Shown in pieces: positions 8,801-18,244 of a stretch of 43,422 nucleotides of DNA; position 1 is the first letter of the stretch, and each line of letters opens with the position of its first letter. This stretch comes from Candidatus Kuenenia stuttgartensis (GTDB lineage: Bacteria; Planctomycetota; Planctomycetia; Isosphaerales; Isosphaeraceae). The notes beneath the pieces are model-generated. The model did not search any database and had not been told where the DNA came from. It worked only from the letters and a program-made list of their open reading frames with translations. Location of the stretch: contig CAMBEP010000039.1 of assembly GCA_945865635.1 (NCBI GenBank), forward strand, positions 1-43,422. The letters run 5' to 3'. The position numbers and the translations under genes are program-made.

Positions 8801-11800
8801 ACCAGAATGCTGGCCTGTATGTCCTGAGGGGTGAAAACCCAAGCGGGCCGACAGTCACGCAGACCTATTCCACCACAACAGCGGTGCCCATTACAGCGGC
8901 GACTGTGGACGCGATCGACCCGACGATCATCACGCCGAGCGTCAGCAAGATCAAGCTGAGCGTGGCCGACTCATTCCTGATCAACACCTTTGCCACGGTG
9001 AAGATCAATGTGGACTTCCCGCGTGACCTTGACCTGACAGGCTATCTGGTGGCACCCAACGGCACCAGGACACAGCTTTTCACCAATGTGGGCCAGGCAG
9101 GAACGGGCAGGAACTTTACAGAAACCGTTTTTGATGATTCCGCCATCACACCGGTTCAAAACGGTGGTGCTCCGTTTTTTGGCCGGTTCAAGCCCATTCA
9201 GTCGATTCTAAACAACGTTCTGGGCCAGCAGGTTCAGGGCGACTGGTATCTTGAGATTGATAACAAAGGCCTGAACACAGGTACGATCAACTCTCTGACA
9301 TTGAATGTTGGCGAACAGGTTCCGGGCACAGGCCTGGGCGAGACGGTTGCCGACCGTACGACTCTTGACTTCCGCATTTTCACGATGAACGTGGACAACT
9401 CCCTCTCAGCCGACCAGTGGGTTATGGTGGGTCCAGCGGGCATCAATAATGGCGTGAATCCTTCGGCGACTGTCAATCCACAATTGGGCGGTACGACATC
9501 CGACAGCGGGGCAGGGCGGATTTCGACGGTTGCCGTGGACCCAAGCGACCCGACGGGCAATACGGTTTTCATAGGTTCAGCCACAGGCGGTATCTTCAAG
9601 ACGACGAACTTCCTGACCCAGGATATTCGCGGGCCGATTTGGCAGTCCCTGACGGGCTTTGGCCCGACCAACAGCCTGAACTCCGGTTCGATTGCGATCT
9701 TTGCCCGCAATGAGAGCCCGGAACAGTCGATTGTGATTGCAGGCACGGGTGATCCGGCATCGCTCAACCCGGTCAACTATGGCCAGACGACCACTCCGAA
9801 CAGCTCCCCCGGTGTTGGCTTCCTGCGATCGATGGATGGCGGCAAGACATGGCTGGTGCTGGACAGTACAAAGAATTATGATTCCGCCGGCAAGTATCTG
9901 CCACTCAATAGCACTTTTCGCGACCACTTGTTTGTGGGTGCCACGGTTCAGAAAGTGATTGTGGATCCTCGCCCGACAACCACGGGCGAGACGATCATCT
10001 ACGCGGCTGTGATCAGCAACACCGCAGCCGGTGCCAATGGCATCTGGCGCAGTATCGACACAGGCCGAAACTGGGTGCTCATGCGGGCAGGCAAGGCGAC
10101 GGATATCACGCTTGATCCATCATCGGGCGTGGTCAATGCGATTTCCAACCCGACTGGCAACTTGCAGATTGCCTATGCTTCCTTCCAGGGTGAAGGGGTG
10201 TTTATCTCCAACAATCGCGGCCAGGTCTGGAATCTGATGACAGGCACAACGGGCAAGCCGTTGTGGCGTGACACAGTCAATGGGTCGCAGGTGGTGACAG
10301 TCTCCAGCACACCTTCGCCCAATGGCAATTTTGGGCGAATCCTGTTGGCCAAGCCAGCCACAACCGGCAATTCCACTCAGGACACCATGTATTCCGGCTG
10401 GCTTTATGCCGTTGTGGCCAATTCAGGCAATGCAGGTATCCAAGGTGTTTATGTCACCAAGGACTTCGGCCAGAACTGGACCCAGATACAGATTCGGACA
10501 CTGCTACCGATTGGTGGTTTGGCAGAGCGATCCACGCCGACCAATAGTGTCGATGGCGGGGATTCGCAGTCGTACAATTTCGGATTTAATGAATCCGATT
10601 ACGCCCTGTCGCTTACTGTTGATCCAACCAACCCGGATGTGATCTATCTGGGCGGATCGTTTGGCGGTATCAATTCCTCGGGCATCAGTGCCGTCAGCCC
10701 TGGTCAGCCGGAATCGATGATTCGTGTAGATATCTCACGGATCTCCGACGCCAACGCCTTCTTCATGAGCAATAACGGCAACGATGCGGGTGCCATTCAG
10801 CCAAACACCAAAAATGCCATTGGCCTGGACGACCCAACCAACGTTGGACCGACCCCTCCGCCGACCATCTACGGCATGTATGTGGACCCATACACGAACC
10901 TGTATCGTGATCCACTTCAGCCGCTGGTCACGAACTCTACGATCAATATCTATAACGCCTTGACGGTCGCCAATAACGGCACAGGTGCCCGCTGGGTACC
11001 GATGGGCAACAACCCTTCGGATATCGGACTGGGTGTTTCCCTGCTGGGTAATTCCGTCGCAACGTCGGCCGGCTCCAACTCGTATGGCGCAACGAGCCTG
11101 CAGCAGCTTGTGGCGATTGTTGACCCTCTGACAGGCCGCACCCGTGTGATCGCCGTGACCAACAACGGAATCTATTCCGGTGTGGACAAGGGCGACGGCA
11201 CTCTGATCCGGTCCATTGGCAATGTCACGAACAATAGTTCCACTACCGGTAATCAGGCCATCCCGACAGGCAGCCGTAACGGCAATCTCCAAACGGCTGA
11301 GATTTATAGCATCACCACACAGCCTTCGGATATTGCCGCTCAGGTCTCAGGCGCCTTGTTCTATGCCCAAACCCAGCGCAATGGCTTCCCGTATTCGTCC
11401 GTAAATGTTCTCAATACGGGCGATGTCACCTGGAAAGTGCCCCTGAACCCGCTGACGGGCCTACCTGTTCAGCAGCTTGGAGGTGGCTCTGATGTTCAGG
11501 CCAACCCAACAGGCGGTGTGAACCCTGACGGCACGATTGATTCGGCGACGATGCTCTATCAATGGGACTGGCCATTTGACAGCCTCAATCAGCCAACCAA
11601 CTTCTTCCAGGTGGGCACAGGCTATGGCAACGGCGTGGGTCGTACATTTGGCCTGTTCCAGACCAACCAGGGGAACTGGCCTGACGGTCAGTGGTCGACC
11701 GCCGATGGTGGAAAATTCGCCGTCAATCCGATCAATGGGCAGCAGTTGCTGATTGGATCGACAACCGGTCAAGTCTTCGCCACAAACAATGCGGGCCAAT

Positions 11801-14800
11801 ACTGGCTCCCAGTGGCCATTGCCTCGGCCGTTGGCAACAGCCGTTCCACGGCACTGGCTTTTGGTGCCCCTCAAACCAGCGACCCGACTGCCGACACAAA
11901 CTTCTACCTGCTTGATGGAACTGCGGCTGGCAAGCTCTATGTCACCTTCACAGCCGGTGGTAATTCCAGCAATGTGGCTCAGGACTGGAGCGACCGGTCT
12001 GCCGGGCTCGATGGCTCTGCCATCCAGAAGATCATCCCCAACCCGGAACGCGGCAGCCGCGAGGCTTATGTCGTAACACAGAAGGGTGTGTTCTGGAAGG
12101 CCGACATGCAAACGACTACCCCTTGGGCCGATCTCACGGGTAATCTTTACACCCTCACATCCAACGCCTTTGGCCCGCTCGCATCGGCCGACCCGAATCA
12201 GCAGTTTAACCTGATGAACCGGGCGTCCAACCCCCTCACGGGACTGGTCATTGACTGGCGTTATGTCCTGCCTGACAATCCCTCCAGCACAACCGGCACA
12301 ACCCACCCGATTCTCTATGTTGCGGGAACGGCTGGTGTCTATCGCTCGCTGGACAAAGGCTCGACCTGGACCCAGTTCCCGCCAATCTCTGACGGTGCCT
12401 CCTCAGATGGTGGTTACTTGCCCAACACCATCGTGACCGATCTGGATATGGTCATTGGCAATATTGACCCGTCCACAGGTCGTGCCAATATGGCCGCCCC
12501 GGTGATCGACCCGAATACAGGCCTGCCCACCACAGCCATCGGCCCGAATATCCTGGTGGCCTCCACCTATGGCCGTGGCGCTTATGCCATTCGTCTGGCT
12601 CCGATCATCTTTGATCCGTCTGTCCAGATCTCGGCCACGAATCCAAAGGTCAAGACAACCGGCATCAACCCGGACGGCACGGGTGGATCCGACTCCGGAT
12701 TCATCAAAGACGCCCTCGGTCGACTCGTTGCGGATAACGCCGTTGCGGTTACCGACAAAGTCACGAACATCACCACACCAGTCTTCGAAGGTCTCTCCGA
12801 GCAGTCGGCCTTCGGTAATGTTGTGACGATCAATATCTATGACCTGACCAATTATCTGCCAAAAGACTATGCCGATGGCAATATTCCAAATGGTGCTCCA
12901 CTCATCGGAACCACTGTTACGGATGCCTATGGCAAATTTGCGGTTCAGGTCAATGCCGGTTACTTCAAGAGCGACGGAACCACCGACGGCTTGAAGACCA
13001 TGGGCCTTCAGGCTGTGAATCAGTCAAACACGATCGGCAATATCGTAACCCGCCAGTTCCGCCTTGATACCACCCCGGATTCGGCACCAAGCCAGCCGAT
13101 TCTGGTGGATAACACGTCGCTGGACAACCCGCCGGACACCTTCACGACGTACACGCAGCCACGTATCCAGATCAACGGCAAGGAGATGATCTTCACGCCG
13201 GTTCCGGGTGTGCTTTCGCCTGTGTTGCCTGGTTTTGTGCGGCTCTATCGTGGCCCGGTGAACACGTCAAATTATAGCGTCAACGCCGTGGCCGCCAGTG
13301 CCGTCACACCGATCACAACCGATCTGAACAACCCCCGGAACTACACAGTCACCCTTCAGGACATGGGCACCGACCTTTCGCCGACGGGTCTGCCAGACGG
13401 CAATTACACTTACTATGCCGTCGAATTTGACACCGCCGGAAATCCTTCGGCAGTCAGCTCGTCCCTGACCATCACGGTTGATACCACGGTTCCTCTGCCA
13501 CCTGTCCCGCTGACACTCGTCAACAACACGGATCAATATCCATCCAATGGCATGAGCGTGACCAACACTCCGCCTCCATCGATCACCATCGGTGGTATTG
13601 AACCAGTTCCGGGCGGCCATATTCAGGGCAATCGTGTTGATCTTTACCGCAACGGTGTTGTGGTCAATTCCACTCGCATCACCGGTCTGGGTACATCCGT
13701 CACTCTGGTTGATCCGAACTTCCTGACCCAAGGCGTCTATCTATACACCGCCAAGCAGGTCGATTTGGCTGGCAATATCAGCCCGTCAAGCTCCGTGCTC
13801 ACGGTTGTGATCGACACCACGGCCCCGGTTGCCCCGGTGATCGCCGCCCTGGCCAACAACACGTCGAACGTGCCGAGCCTGCCCGGCACCAAGACACCGC
13901 CGCCTTCTCTGACGGTCTCCGGGATTGATCAGTTTGCCAGCACGCTTCAGGTCCCAACCGGGCAGAATGGAGCAACGGTTTATCTCTACCGTAACAACGT
14001 TCTGGTCAACACCGTTGCCATCGTGAGCCCGAACTCCACGGCCACCATCGCTGACCCAACAGTCGGCCTGGCGGACGGGACATATGTCTACACAACGTCT
14101 CAAATGGACGTTGCCGGCAACACTGGGCCTCTCTCCGCAGGCTTCTCGGTGATCATCGACACCACCGCACCAGCGGCCCCGTCGAGCCTGACTCTTGTCA
14201 GTGATACGGGTGTTCTTGGCGATAACATCACCAATAACAACAAGCCCACGTTCTCGGCCACAGCACTTGACCAGAAAGTCGGCACCACACCGATTCCAAA
14301 CGGTTCCGCCGGCGGCCCTGTTCTGGTTCTCTATCGCAATGGCCTCGAAGTCAATCGCACCCAGCCGGTGACAAGCCCTGCCACATCATCGCAAATTCAG
14401 GACCCAGGCCCTGTTGCGGATGGCACCTATACCTACAGCGTTTCCCAGATCGACGCCACTGGCAACATGTCGCCGATTGGCACAGGCCTGGTGGTCACCA
14501 TCGATACCTCGGTGCCCGCCCAGCCATCGGCACCGATCCTTTATCCTCTGGACGATTCCGGCGTTCCTGGCGACAACCTGACCAACGTCACACGTCCTCG
14601 ACTTCAGGGCAGCACCAGCCCGAACTTCCTGGTTCGGTTCTATGAAGTCATCAATGGTGCTCAGGTTTATCTTGGGCAGCAGCGTGCCAATTCCTCGGGA
14701 AGCTATCTCTTCCAGGTGCCGAATACGCTTGCCAATGGCCCTCATGTCTTCAATGTCACGGTTGAGAACATCGCCGGATCGGTCTCTGTTCAAAGCCCCA

Positions 14801-16791
14801 ATGTGACCATTACGATTGACACCCGTATACCCAACATCCCGCCGCCGACCATCAATCTCGACCCACGCGACGACAGCGGTCTAATCGGCGACAACACGAC
14901 ATCCGTCACCCGACCACGCTTCTACGGCAATGCCGAGCGGAATCAGTCGGTCAACCTGATGATCAAGGACACCTCCAACCCGTTTGCCAACTTTGTCGTC
15001 TATGCGACAACTGTGGCCAACTTCAATAACAACTACGCCCTTCAGGTTCCAGCCGGCAAGAATCTGGCCGACGGTGTCTATCTGGTCAAGGCAGAAGTCC
15101 GAACCATCGCAGGTAATATTGCGGATTCGAACATCCTGACCCTGACCATCGACACCAATGCACCGGCCGCTCCGCCTGCCCCGACCCTGAAGAATGGAGA
15201 CGACAGCGGTATTGCCGGCGACTTTGTCACAGTCAACCGTCAGCCCACCTTTGTCAGCTCAGCCCCAATTCTGACATCGCCTGCCGGGACGTCTGTTCAG
15301 CTCCTGAACGACAAGGGCGCTGTCATCGGAACCGGCACACTCGATGCCAATGGCCAGTATGCCATTCAGCTTCCACAAGCCCTTTACAACGGCACCATTG
15401 GAATATCGGCCCGGTTGATTGATGCGGCAGGGAACAGAAGTGCTTCCTCACCATCCATTACCGTCACCATTATCGCCGTCGCAAATGACTTCAACGGCGA
15501 CGGTCTGGCCGACTATCCGCTCTTTAATCGTGCCAATAACACCCTCTCGGTGCTCTATTCCAACAGCACCGATGCCAATCCTGTCTTCCAGACCGCGAAT
15601 TTCACCATTCCTGCCTCTGGCAAGACCATCCCCGTCTCAGGCGATTTCGACGGCGACGGCAAGTCCGACCCTGCCGTCTACGACCAAACCACCGGCACCT
15701 TCTACATCCAGCGGTCAAGCTTCGGGCCGGAAACGCTCGTATTCCCGCTCACCGGTGGCAATGAACTCCCTTATCCAGCCGACTTCAATGGCGATGGCAC
15801 CACCGATCCAGCCATCTACGACCCATTGACACAAACCTGGAGATATGTCACCAACGAATCCGTCGGTATTCAGAAGATGGTTTTTGGTGCCCCCAACGCC
15901 CAGCCTCTGCCCGCCGATTACACCGGCGACTTCAAGGCGGACTTCGGCGTGACCTATGTCACGGGTGACCAACGATACTTCATGTATCAGGATTCGACCA
16001 CCTTCCAGACCGTCACGGTCGCTCTTGGCAATGCCACTTCGGTTCCAGTTGTCGCAGACTACAACCTCGACTTCAAAGCCGATCCTGCCGTGACCGAAGT
16101 CAATGCCGATAACCTGCTTCGCTGGACGATTGCCCAATCTGGCGGTAATGTCACGGCCATCTTCGGAACGGCCCTCGATATTCCCGTCCCAGGCGATTAC
16201 AACGGCGACGGCAAGGCGGAAATCGCTGTCTATACACCAGTCACATCCGATGCAACTGGTAATATCACAGGCGGTGGAATCTGGTCCTACAATCAGTCGC
16301 CTACCGTTCCAAACGTCGTCAGTCGTAATTTCGGTATCGTCAGTGGTGTCGCAGTCAGCAGCCCTCTACAGTTCCGCTTGCCACCGGTTCCCGTCCCACC
16401 ACCAACCGGTGGCGGCTCAGGCACTGGGTCAGGAACGGGAACAGGTTCAGGCTCAGGCTCAGGCTCAGGTTCTGGGTCAGGAACGGGAACAGGTTCAGGA
16501 ACGGGAACTTCCACCCCACCTGCTGGCGGCGGCGGACCTTCCTCGGGCTCTTCAGGATCGGGCAGTGGTACAAGCGGAAATGTTGCTACAAACGGTTCTG
16601 GGTCAAACTCAGGAACCACCAGCAACATCACACCCAAAGTGGCCCCTTCCATCAAAAAGCCAGCCCCCAAGGCCAAGCCGACGCCCAAGCCCAAGCCCAA
16701 GCCAACACCAAAACCAAAGGCTGTTTCAGCTCCTAAAATGGCTGCCAAACCAGTCGCCAAGCCGGTCGCCAAGCCGGTCGTGAAGAAGTAA
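5848..16791 (+). CDS. Giant modular surface/secreted protein (LEPR-XLL-like, BNR, P-domain, Ig-like, FG-GAP)
   Basis: This 3,647-residue protein starts after a well-placed GAGGT site. Residues ~37-61 hold an Arg-rich stretch and RLESLEPESLELRQLLAA, the planctomycete LEPR-XLL-like export motif, in place of a classical signal peptide. Next come a BNR-like region (NGGQSWSQL ~155; DGGKTFSAA ~590), two SwmA/Big_5-like domains (TFTFDRPVQIS ~715; VTFDRNMNPATF ~902), and a proprotein-convertase P-domain (~1030-1155, ending DWYLEIDNKG...). About ten sortilin/BNR-type repeats follow (~1225-2170: MDGGKTW, DTGRNW, NRGQVW, DFGQNW, DKGSTW), then Ig-like repeats linked by IDTxxPxxP (~2300-3210). FNGDG/FDGDGKSDPAVY calcium-type FG-GAP repeats come next (~3213-3470). 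A Gly/Ser/Thr linker (~3523-3591) and a Lys/Pro/Ala tail (~3597-3647) end the chain. No PEP-CTERM-like anchor is present. Adhesion or polymer binding outside the cell is likely; no catalytic site is claimed. Confidence 0.93.
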   Translation: MRMEPTGEQPQGDNSWSRIRARQRRERVQMGTSQRSRRRVRLESLEPESLELRQLLAALPAPLKPSELQNLYDPATLSYPFAGIQNVYSPTVTVGTTVSGQRMTINTGEASTNVSSPVLSVDPLNPDHQVVVAQLNNVPLFGSTTARPVRTIGYVTQNGGQSWSQLSLPGPLSDPTVTTAPIPNLYVQDVSVSFDRSGNIHVVQSQTNNPVGYGNAGYLQYRKYDPSGAILLGGPSSFASNIYSWNRTITTPVDQSLQPAFIKPFIAVDSNPSTFTDPVTGQTQNDANSGNVYIGFVEQTPPVSGAPIPALVIHAVASLNGGASFFSSPLSINTVATVAIVQTHDAATQTSMPRISMAVGPGGNTNPGAVTFVWDDYTSASGSTTNQSSIRAATFAASNVAQGGLSTVRAAQTIAFSTLAGANSAGQYPLGTNITAEGIGPAPSIAIDSTLGSFSSNKGRIYVSYTNRDASAGVDNGVANGNPLDNTDIYMISYDPGTGSWSTKPYLVNNDSGAADGYSGAQYVPSPFGRAIRDGQSVTAYNGRPQFLPSVAVDQTTGTVGVSYLDARYDASRLRVVNSVQTSLDGGKTFSAATNANLENDPTNIINGETILDMPVPDNQSTANPVRDGTWGFGVRSSLQMFAGQIFPAWSFNYNAGYNFGTGNTSLIRGNIAIGRMYTSAGPRVISSTMGDVRSLQAGPNSFNNTFNAAGVQQVDGLTFTFDRPVQISSVDPTAINLIYMDVNGNKTTIPVTSISALNAQGTNNALATQFFAQFPAQSGVGTYSYEVGPGDIRDAIRTVDSAGVVIKTGNLMDQDNIPDRIMGTSTSYAAPAPLNPLNPGSAPYDNSTLPLIISGPHVTGQTLGYFNLAGTAVPYAPTSTGELLAVNSAPNMIDHIAQFIDVTFDRNMNPATFTLADVLELRGPQGVITPDIKSITPNPNGTDPDPAYPRTYRIEFKNQRVSGQYSVVLGANIASSTGDLMDSNQNAGLYVLRGENPSGPTVTQTYSTTTAVPITAATVDAIDPTIITPSVSKIKLSVADSFLINTFATVKINVDFPRDLDLTGYLVAPNGTRTQLFTNVGQAGTGRNFTETVFDDSAITPVQNGGAPFFGRFKPIQSILNNVLGQQVQGDWYLEIDNKGLNTGTINSLTLNVGEQVPGTGLGETVADRTTLDFRIFTMNVDNSLSADQWVMVGPAGINNGVNPSATVNPQLGGTTSDSGAGRISTVAVDPSDPTGNTVFIGSATGGIFKTTNFLTQDIRGPIWQSLTGFGPTNSLNSGSIAIFARNESPEQSIVIAGTGDPASLNPVNYGQTTTPNSSPGVGFLRSMDGGKTWLVLDSTKNYDSAGKYLPLNSTFRDHLFVGATVQKVIVDPRPTTTGETIIYAAVISNTAAGANGIWRSIDTGRNWVLMRAGKATDITLDPSSGVVNAISNPTGNLQIAYASFQGEGVFISNNRGQVWNLMTGTTGKPLWRDTVNGSQVVTVSSTPSPNGNFGRILLAKPATTGNSTQDTMYSGWLYAVVANSGNAGIQGVYVTKDFGQNWTQIQIRTLLPIGGLAERSTPTNSVDGGDSQSYNFGFNESDYALSLTVDPTNPDVIYLGGSFGGINSSGISAVSPGQPESMIRVDISRISDANAFFMSNNGNDAGAIQPNTKNAIGLDDPTNVGPTPPPTIYGMYVDPYTNLYRDPLQPLVTNSTINIYNALTVANNGTGARWVPMGNNPSDIGLGVSLLGNSVATSAGSNSYGATSLQQLVAIVDPLTGRTRVIAVTNNGIYSGVDKGDGTLIRSIGNVTNNSSTTGNQAIPTGSRNGNLQTAEIYSITTQPSDIAAQVSGALFYAQTQRNGFPYSSVNVLNTGDVTWKVPLNPLTGLPVQQLGGGSDVQANPTGGVNPDGTIDSATMLYQWDWPFDSLNQPTNFFQVGTGYGNGVGRTFGLFQTNQGNWPDGQWSTADGGKFAVNPINGQQLLIGSTTGQVFATNNAGQYWLPVAIASAVGNSRSTALAFGAPQTSDPTADTNFYLLDGTAAGKLYVTFTAGGNSSNVAQDWSDRSAGLDGSAIQKIIPNPERGSREAYVVTQKGVFWKADMQTTTPWADLTGNLYTLTSNAFGPLASADPNQQFNLMNRASNPLTGLVIDWRYVLPDNPSSTTGTTHPILYVAGTAGVYRSLDKGSTWTQFPPISDGASSDGGYLPNTIVTDLDMVIGNIDPSTGRANMAAPVIDPNTGLPTTAIGPNILVASTYGRGAYAIRLAPIIFDPSVQISATNPKVKTTGINPDGTGGSDSGFIKDALGRLVADNAVAVTDKVTNITTPVFEGLSEQSAFGNVVTINIYDLTNYLPKDYADGNIPNGAPLIGTTVTDAYGKFAVQVNAGYFKSDGTTDGLKTMGLQAVNQSNTIGNIVTRQFRLDTTPDSAPSQPILVDNTSLDNPPDTFTTYTQPRIQINGKEMIFTPVPGVLSPVLPGFVRLYRGPVNTSNYSVNAVAASAVTPITTDLNNPRNYTVTLQDMGTDLSPTGLPDGNYTYYAVEFDTAGNPSAVSSSLTITVDTTVPLPPVPLTLVNNTDQYPSNGMSVTNTPPPSITIGGIEPVPGGHIQGNRVDLYRNGVVVNSTRITGLGTSVTLVDPNFLTQGVYLYTAKQVDLAGNISPSSSVLTVVIDTTAPVAPVIAALANNTSNVPSLPGTKTPPPSLTVSGIDQFASTLQVPTGQNGATVYLYRNNVLVNTVAIVSPNSTATIADPTVGLADGTYVYTTSQMDVAGNTGPLSAGFSVIIDTTAPAAPSSLTLVSDTGVLGDNITNNNKPTFSATALDQKVGTTPIPNGSAGGPVLVLYRNGLEVNRTQPVTSPATSSQIQDPGPVADGTYTYSVSQIDATGNMSPIGTGLVVTIDTSVPAQPSAPILYPLDDSGVPGDNLTNVTRPRLQGSTSPNFLVRFYEVINGAQVYLGQQRANSSGSYLFQVPNTLANGPHVFNVTVENIAGSVSVQSPNVTITIDTRIPNIPPPTINLDPRDDSGLIGDNTTSVTRPRFYGNAERNQSVNLMIKDTSNPFANFVVYATTVANFNNNYALQVPAGKNLADGVYLVKAEVRTIAGNIADSNILTLTIDTNAPAAPPAPTLKNGDDSGIAGDFVTVNRQPTFVSSAPILTSPAGTSVQLLNDKGAVIGTGTLDANGQYAIQLPQALYNGTIGISARLIDAAGNRSASSPSITVTIIAVANDFNGDGLADYPLFNRANNTLSVLYSNSTDANPVFQTANFTIPASGKTIPVSGDFDGDGKSDPAVYDQTTGTFYIQRSSFGPETLVFPLTGGNELPYPADFNGDGTTDPAIYDPLTQTWRYVTNESVGIQKMVFGAPNAQPLPADYTGDFKADFGVTYVTGDQRYFMYQDSTTFQTVTVALGNATSVPVVADYNLDFKADPAVTEVNADNLLRWTIAQSGGNVTAIFGTALDIPVPGDYNGDGKAEIAVYTPVTSDATGNITGGGIWSYNQSPTVPNVVSRNFGIVSGVAVSSPLQFRLPPVPVPPPTGGGSGTGSGTGTGSGSGSGSGSGSGTGTGSGTGTSTPPAGGGGPSSGSSGSGSGTSGNVATNGSGSNSGTTSNITPKVAPSIKKPAPKAKPTPKPKPKPTPKPKAVSAPKMAAKPVAKPVAKPVVKK

Positions 16792-16832
16792 CCACTTCTT
16801 TCATAACAGGTTAAAACACACTAAAGCGATTG

Positions 16833-16868
16833 CTTGACCAGGCCCTGAATTCCAAAGGGCTGGTCAAG
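16833..16868 (+). terminator. Hairpin after the giant gene
   Basis: CTTGACCAGGCCCT pairs with AGGGCTGGTCAAG (one bulged base) around a nine-base loop, 42 bp after the stop codon. There is no U-tract directly after it, so it may protect the messenger 3' end or assist the stronger structure that follows. Confidence 0.55.
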
Positions 16869-16884
16869 GCCCAACAAAAACGCG

Positions 16885-16946
16885 AACCCCCGGCCTCTCA
16901 GAAAGCCCGCCCCAAATGGCTTTCTGTGTACCCCCGGGGGTTTTTT
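16885..16946 (+). terminator. Nested-stem terminator with U-tract
   Basis: The outer stem AACCCCCGG (16885-16893) pairs with CCGGGGGTT (16934-16942). Inside it CAGAAAGCC (16899-16907) pairs perfectly with GGCTTTCTG (16918-16926). The outer arm runs into TTTTTT (16941-16946). The 3' arm can alternatively fold on itself as ACCCCCGGGGGT. The following ~285 bases to the next promoter hold no convincing gene. Confidence 0.75.
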
Positions 16947-17231
16947 ATGTTCATTACGAAAATCAACAGTTTCCGTATATCAACAAAATTCATAAAACAG
17001 CGTGTAAAAGACACACAAACCCTGTTTTGTATTGTGATCCATACCACTATTTATCAAAGGAGTTATGTCAACAAAAAAAACGCGTTTGCAATCCTGCCCA
17101 ATATCATGCTGCAAGTGCCTTCAGCCCGCATCACCGATACGAACTTCCGTCAAAACAGAGAGATTTGTCATGCAAAGTCTACTTGAATGTCGCAGAACAT
17201 CACCGTCAACCCTGTTCATGAAGCTCTCCAT

Positions 17232-17261
17232 TTGACGCAATGCCATTATGCAATGTATGAT
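17232..17261 (+). promoter_or_regulatory. Probable promoter of the exosortase/EPS operon
   Basis: TTGACG (17232-17237) and TATGAT (17256-17261) are separated by 18 bases. Initiation would fall near 17268, after the upstream in-frame ATG at 17187 but before the ATG at 17337. This supports the shorter start chosen for the first gene. Confidence 0.5.
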
Positions 17262-17336
17262 ATAGACGTTCATTTCGGTGTATTCCGGTTCGTGTTTGTC
17301 TATGACAGAACAAGCCGGTTAGGTAAGCAAAACAGC

Positions 17337-18200
17337 ATGGGTAGTCTGCACGGATTGAACTCAACAGCTCATTGCACCCTTGACGAGGCTTTAGTTGTGT
17401 CGACCGCTTCCCAAAATGCGATTCCGCCTGTTGCCGACCTGGCAGAGGAAGTGGTTGTCAAACGACCTCGTCCTGATCGTCGGTTTGTCTCTGCAATGGT
17501 GGTCTCAGTCGTTTTACTTTGCATATCGTCCTTGATTCGTTACCAAATGGAATTGGCGGTCAACCAGCGGATTGCTGCCACCCGGTTCAGCCCCTTCCCA
17601 TTATCCGAAATTCCCAACAATATTGGACCCTGGAAAGGTGTCGATGGCGAGCTCGACCCATTCATCGCCCGCAAAACCGGTAGCACCGATTACATCATGC
17701 GGCGTTACAGCAACCAGCAGACGGGCGCAGTTGTCGAACTACTGATGCTGTATGGACCTGCGGCAGAGATGGGCTATCACAAGCCCGATGCCTGTTATCC
17801 GAATGCCGGCTATAAGCTGGTGGGCGGTGGCGATCTCCGCCCTGTGACTTTTGGCAATGCCGAAGCCCCTCATTCCATTGGCTTCAAAAATCTCGTCTTT
17901 CAGCGTGGGGAAGGGGGCGGGGCGGATCGCCAGCAGGTCTATTACGTCTGGCGTTATAGCGATATCTATGCCCTTGATCTTGGCCAGCCAAGCAAATTTG
18001 GTCGTTTGCCGGGCATGTTCAAAATTCAGGTTGCCAGGGGGCTTGCACCCACCGAATCTGCGGATGGCCGGGCCAATCAGGCCAACCCGTGCGAGGACCT
18101 GCTTTCCAGACTTTTACCAGTCTTTGAATCGAAAGTGGCCTCTGGCTCGTCAAATCCGAAATCATCCAACAATACCGCCCAGGCCGCCAACTCTCTCTAA
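17337..18200 (+). CDS. EpsI-family exosortase-associated protein
   Basis: With the start at 17337 the product has 287 residues; the frame stays open from 17187, but those extra 50 codons precede or overlap the predicted promoter. A single hydrophobic helix (about residues 50-67, VSAMVVSVVLLCISSL) is followed by an extracytoplasmic domain containing IGPWKG, VELLMLYG and the family signature HKPDACYPNAGY with His148 and Cys153. EpsI proteins are encoded beside, or fused to, exosortases in exopolysaccharide loci and are thought to assist sorting or EPS maturation; the exact reaction is unknown. Here it heads an operon, 44 bp before a Wzc-like kinase and one gene before the exosortase itself. The N-terminal ~45 residues resemble no domain. 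Confidence 0.8.
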   Translation: MGSLHGLNSTAHCTLDEALVVSTASQNAIPPVADLAEEVVVKRPRPDRRFVSAMVVSVVLLCISSLIRYQMELAVNQRIAATRFSPFPLSEIPNNIGPWKGVDGELDPFIARKTGSTDYIMRRYSNQQTGAVVELLMLYGPAAEMGYHKPDACYPNAGYKLVGGGDLRPVTFGNAEAPHSIGFKNLVFQRGEGGGADRQQVYYVWRYSDIYALDLGQPSKFGRLPGMFKIQVARGLAPTESADGRANQANPCEDLLSRLLPVFESKVASGSSNPKSSNNTAQAANSL

Positions 18201-18244
18201 CTCATTGATTCGTTCAGAGGTCGCATTTGTCGGCTGTACCTTGA

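Noticed and set aside
16637..16791. PEP-CTERM or LPXTG sorting signal at the end of the giant protein
   Set aside because: The tail is Lys/Pro/Ala-rich with no hydrophobic helix and no PEP or LPxTG-like motif.
16830..17221. Two overlapping frames of about 100 codons after the giant gene
   Set aside because: They run through the terminator structures, lack ribosome-binding sites and resemble no protein pattern.
17065..17236. 56-codon Cys-containing frame preceded by AAAGGAG
   Set aside because: Only two bases separate the AGGAG from the ATG, the frame runs through the predicted promoter of the EpsI gene, and the peptide looks random.
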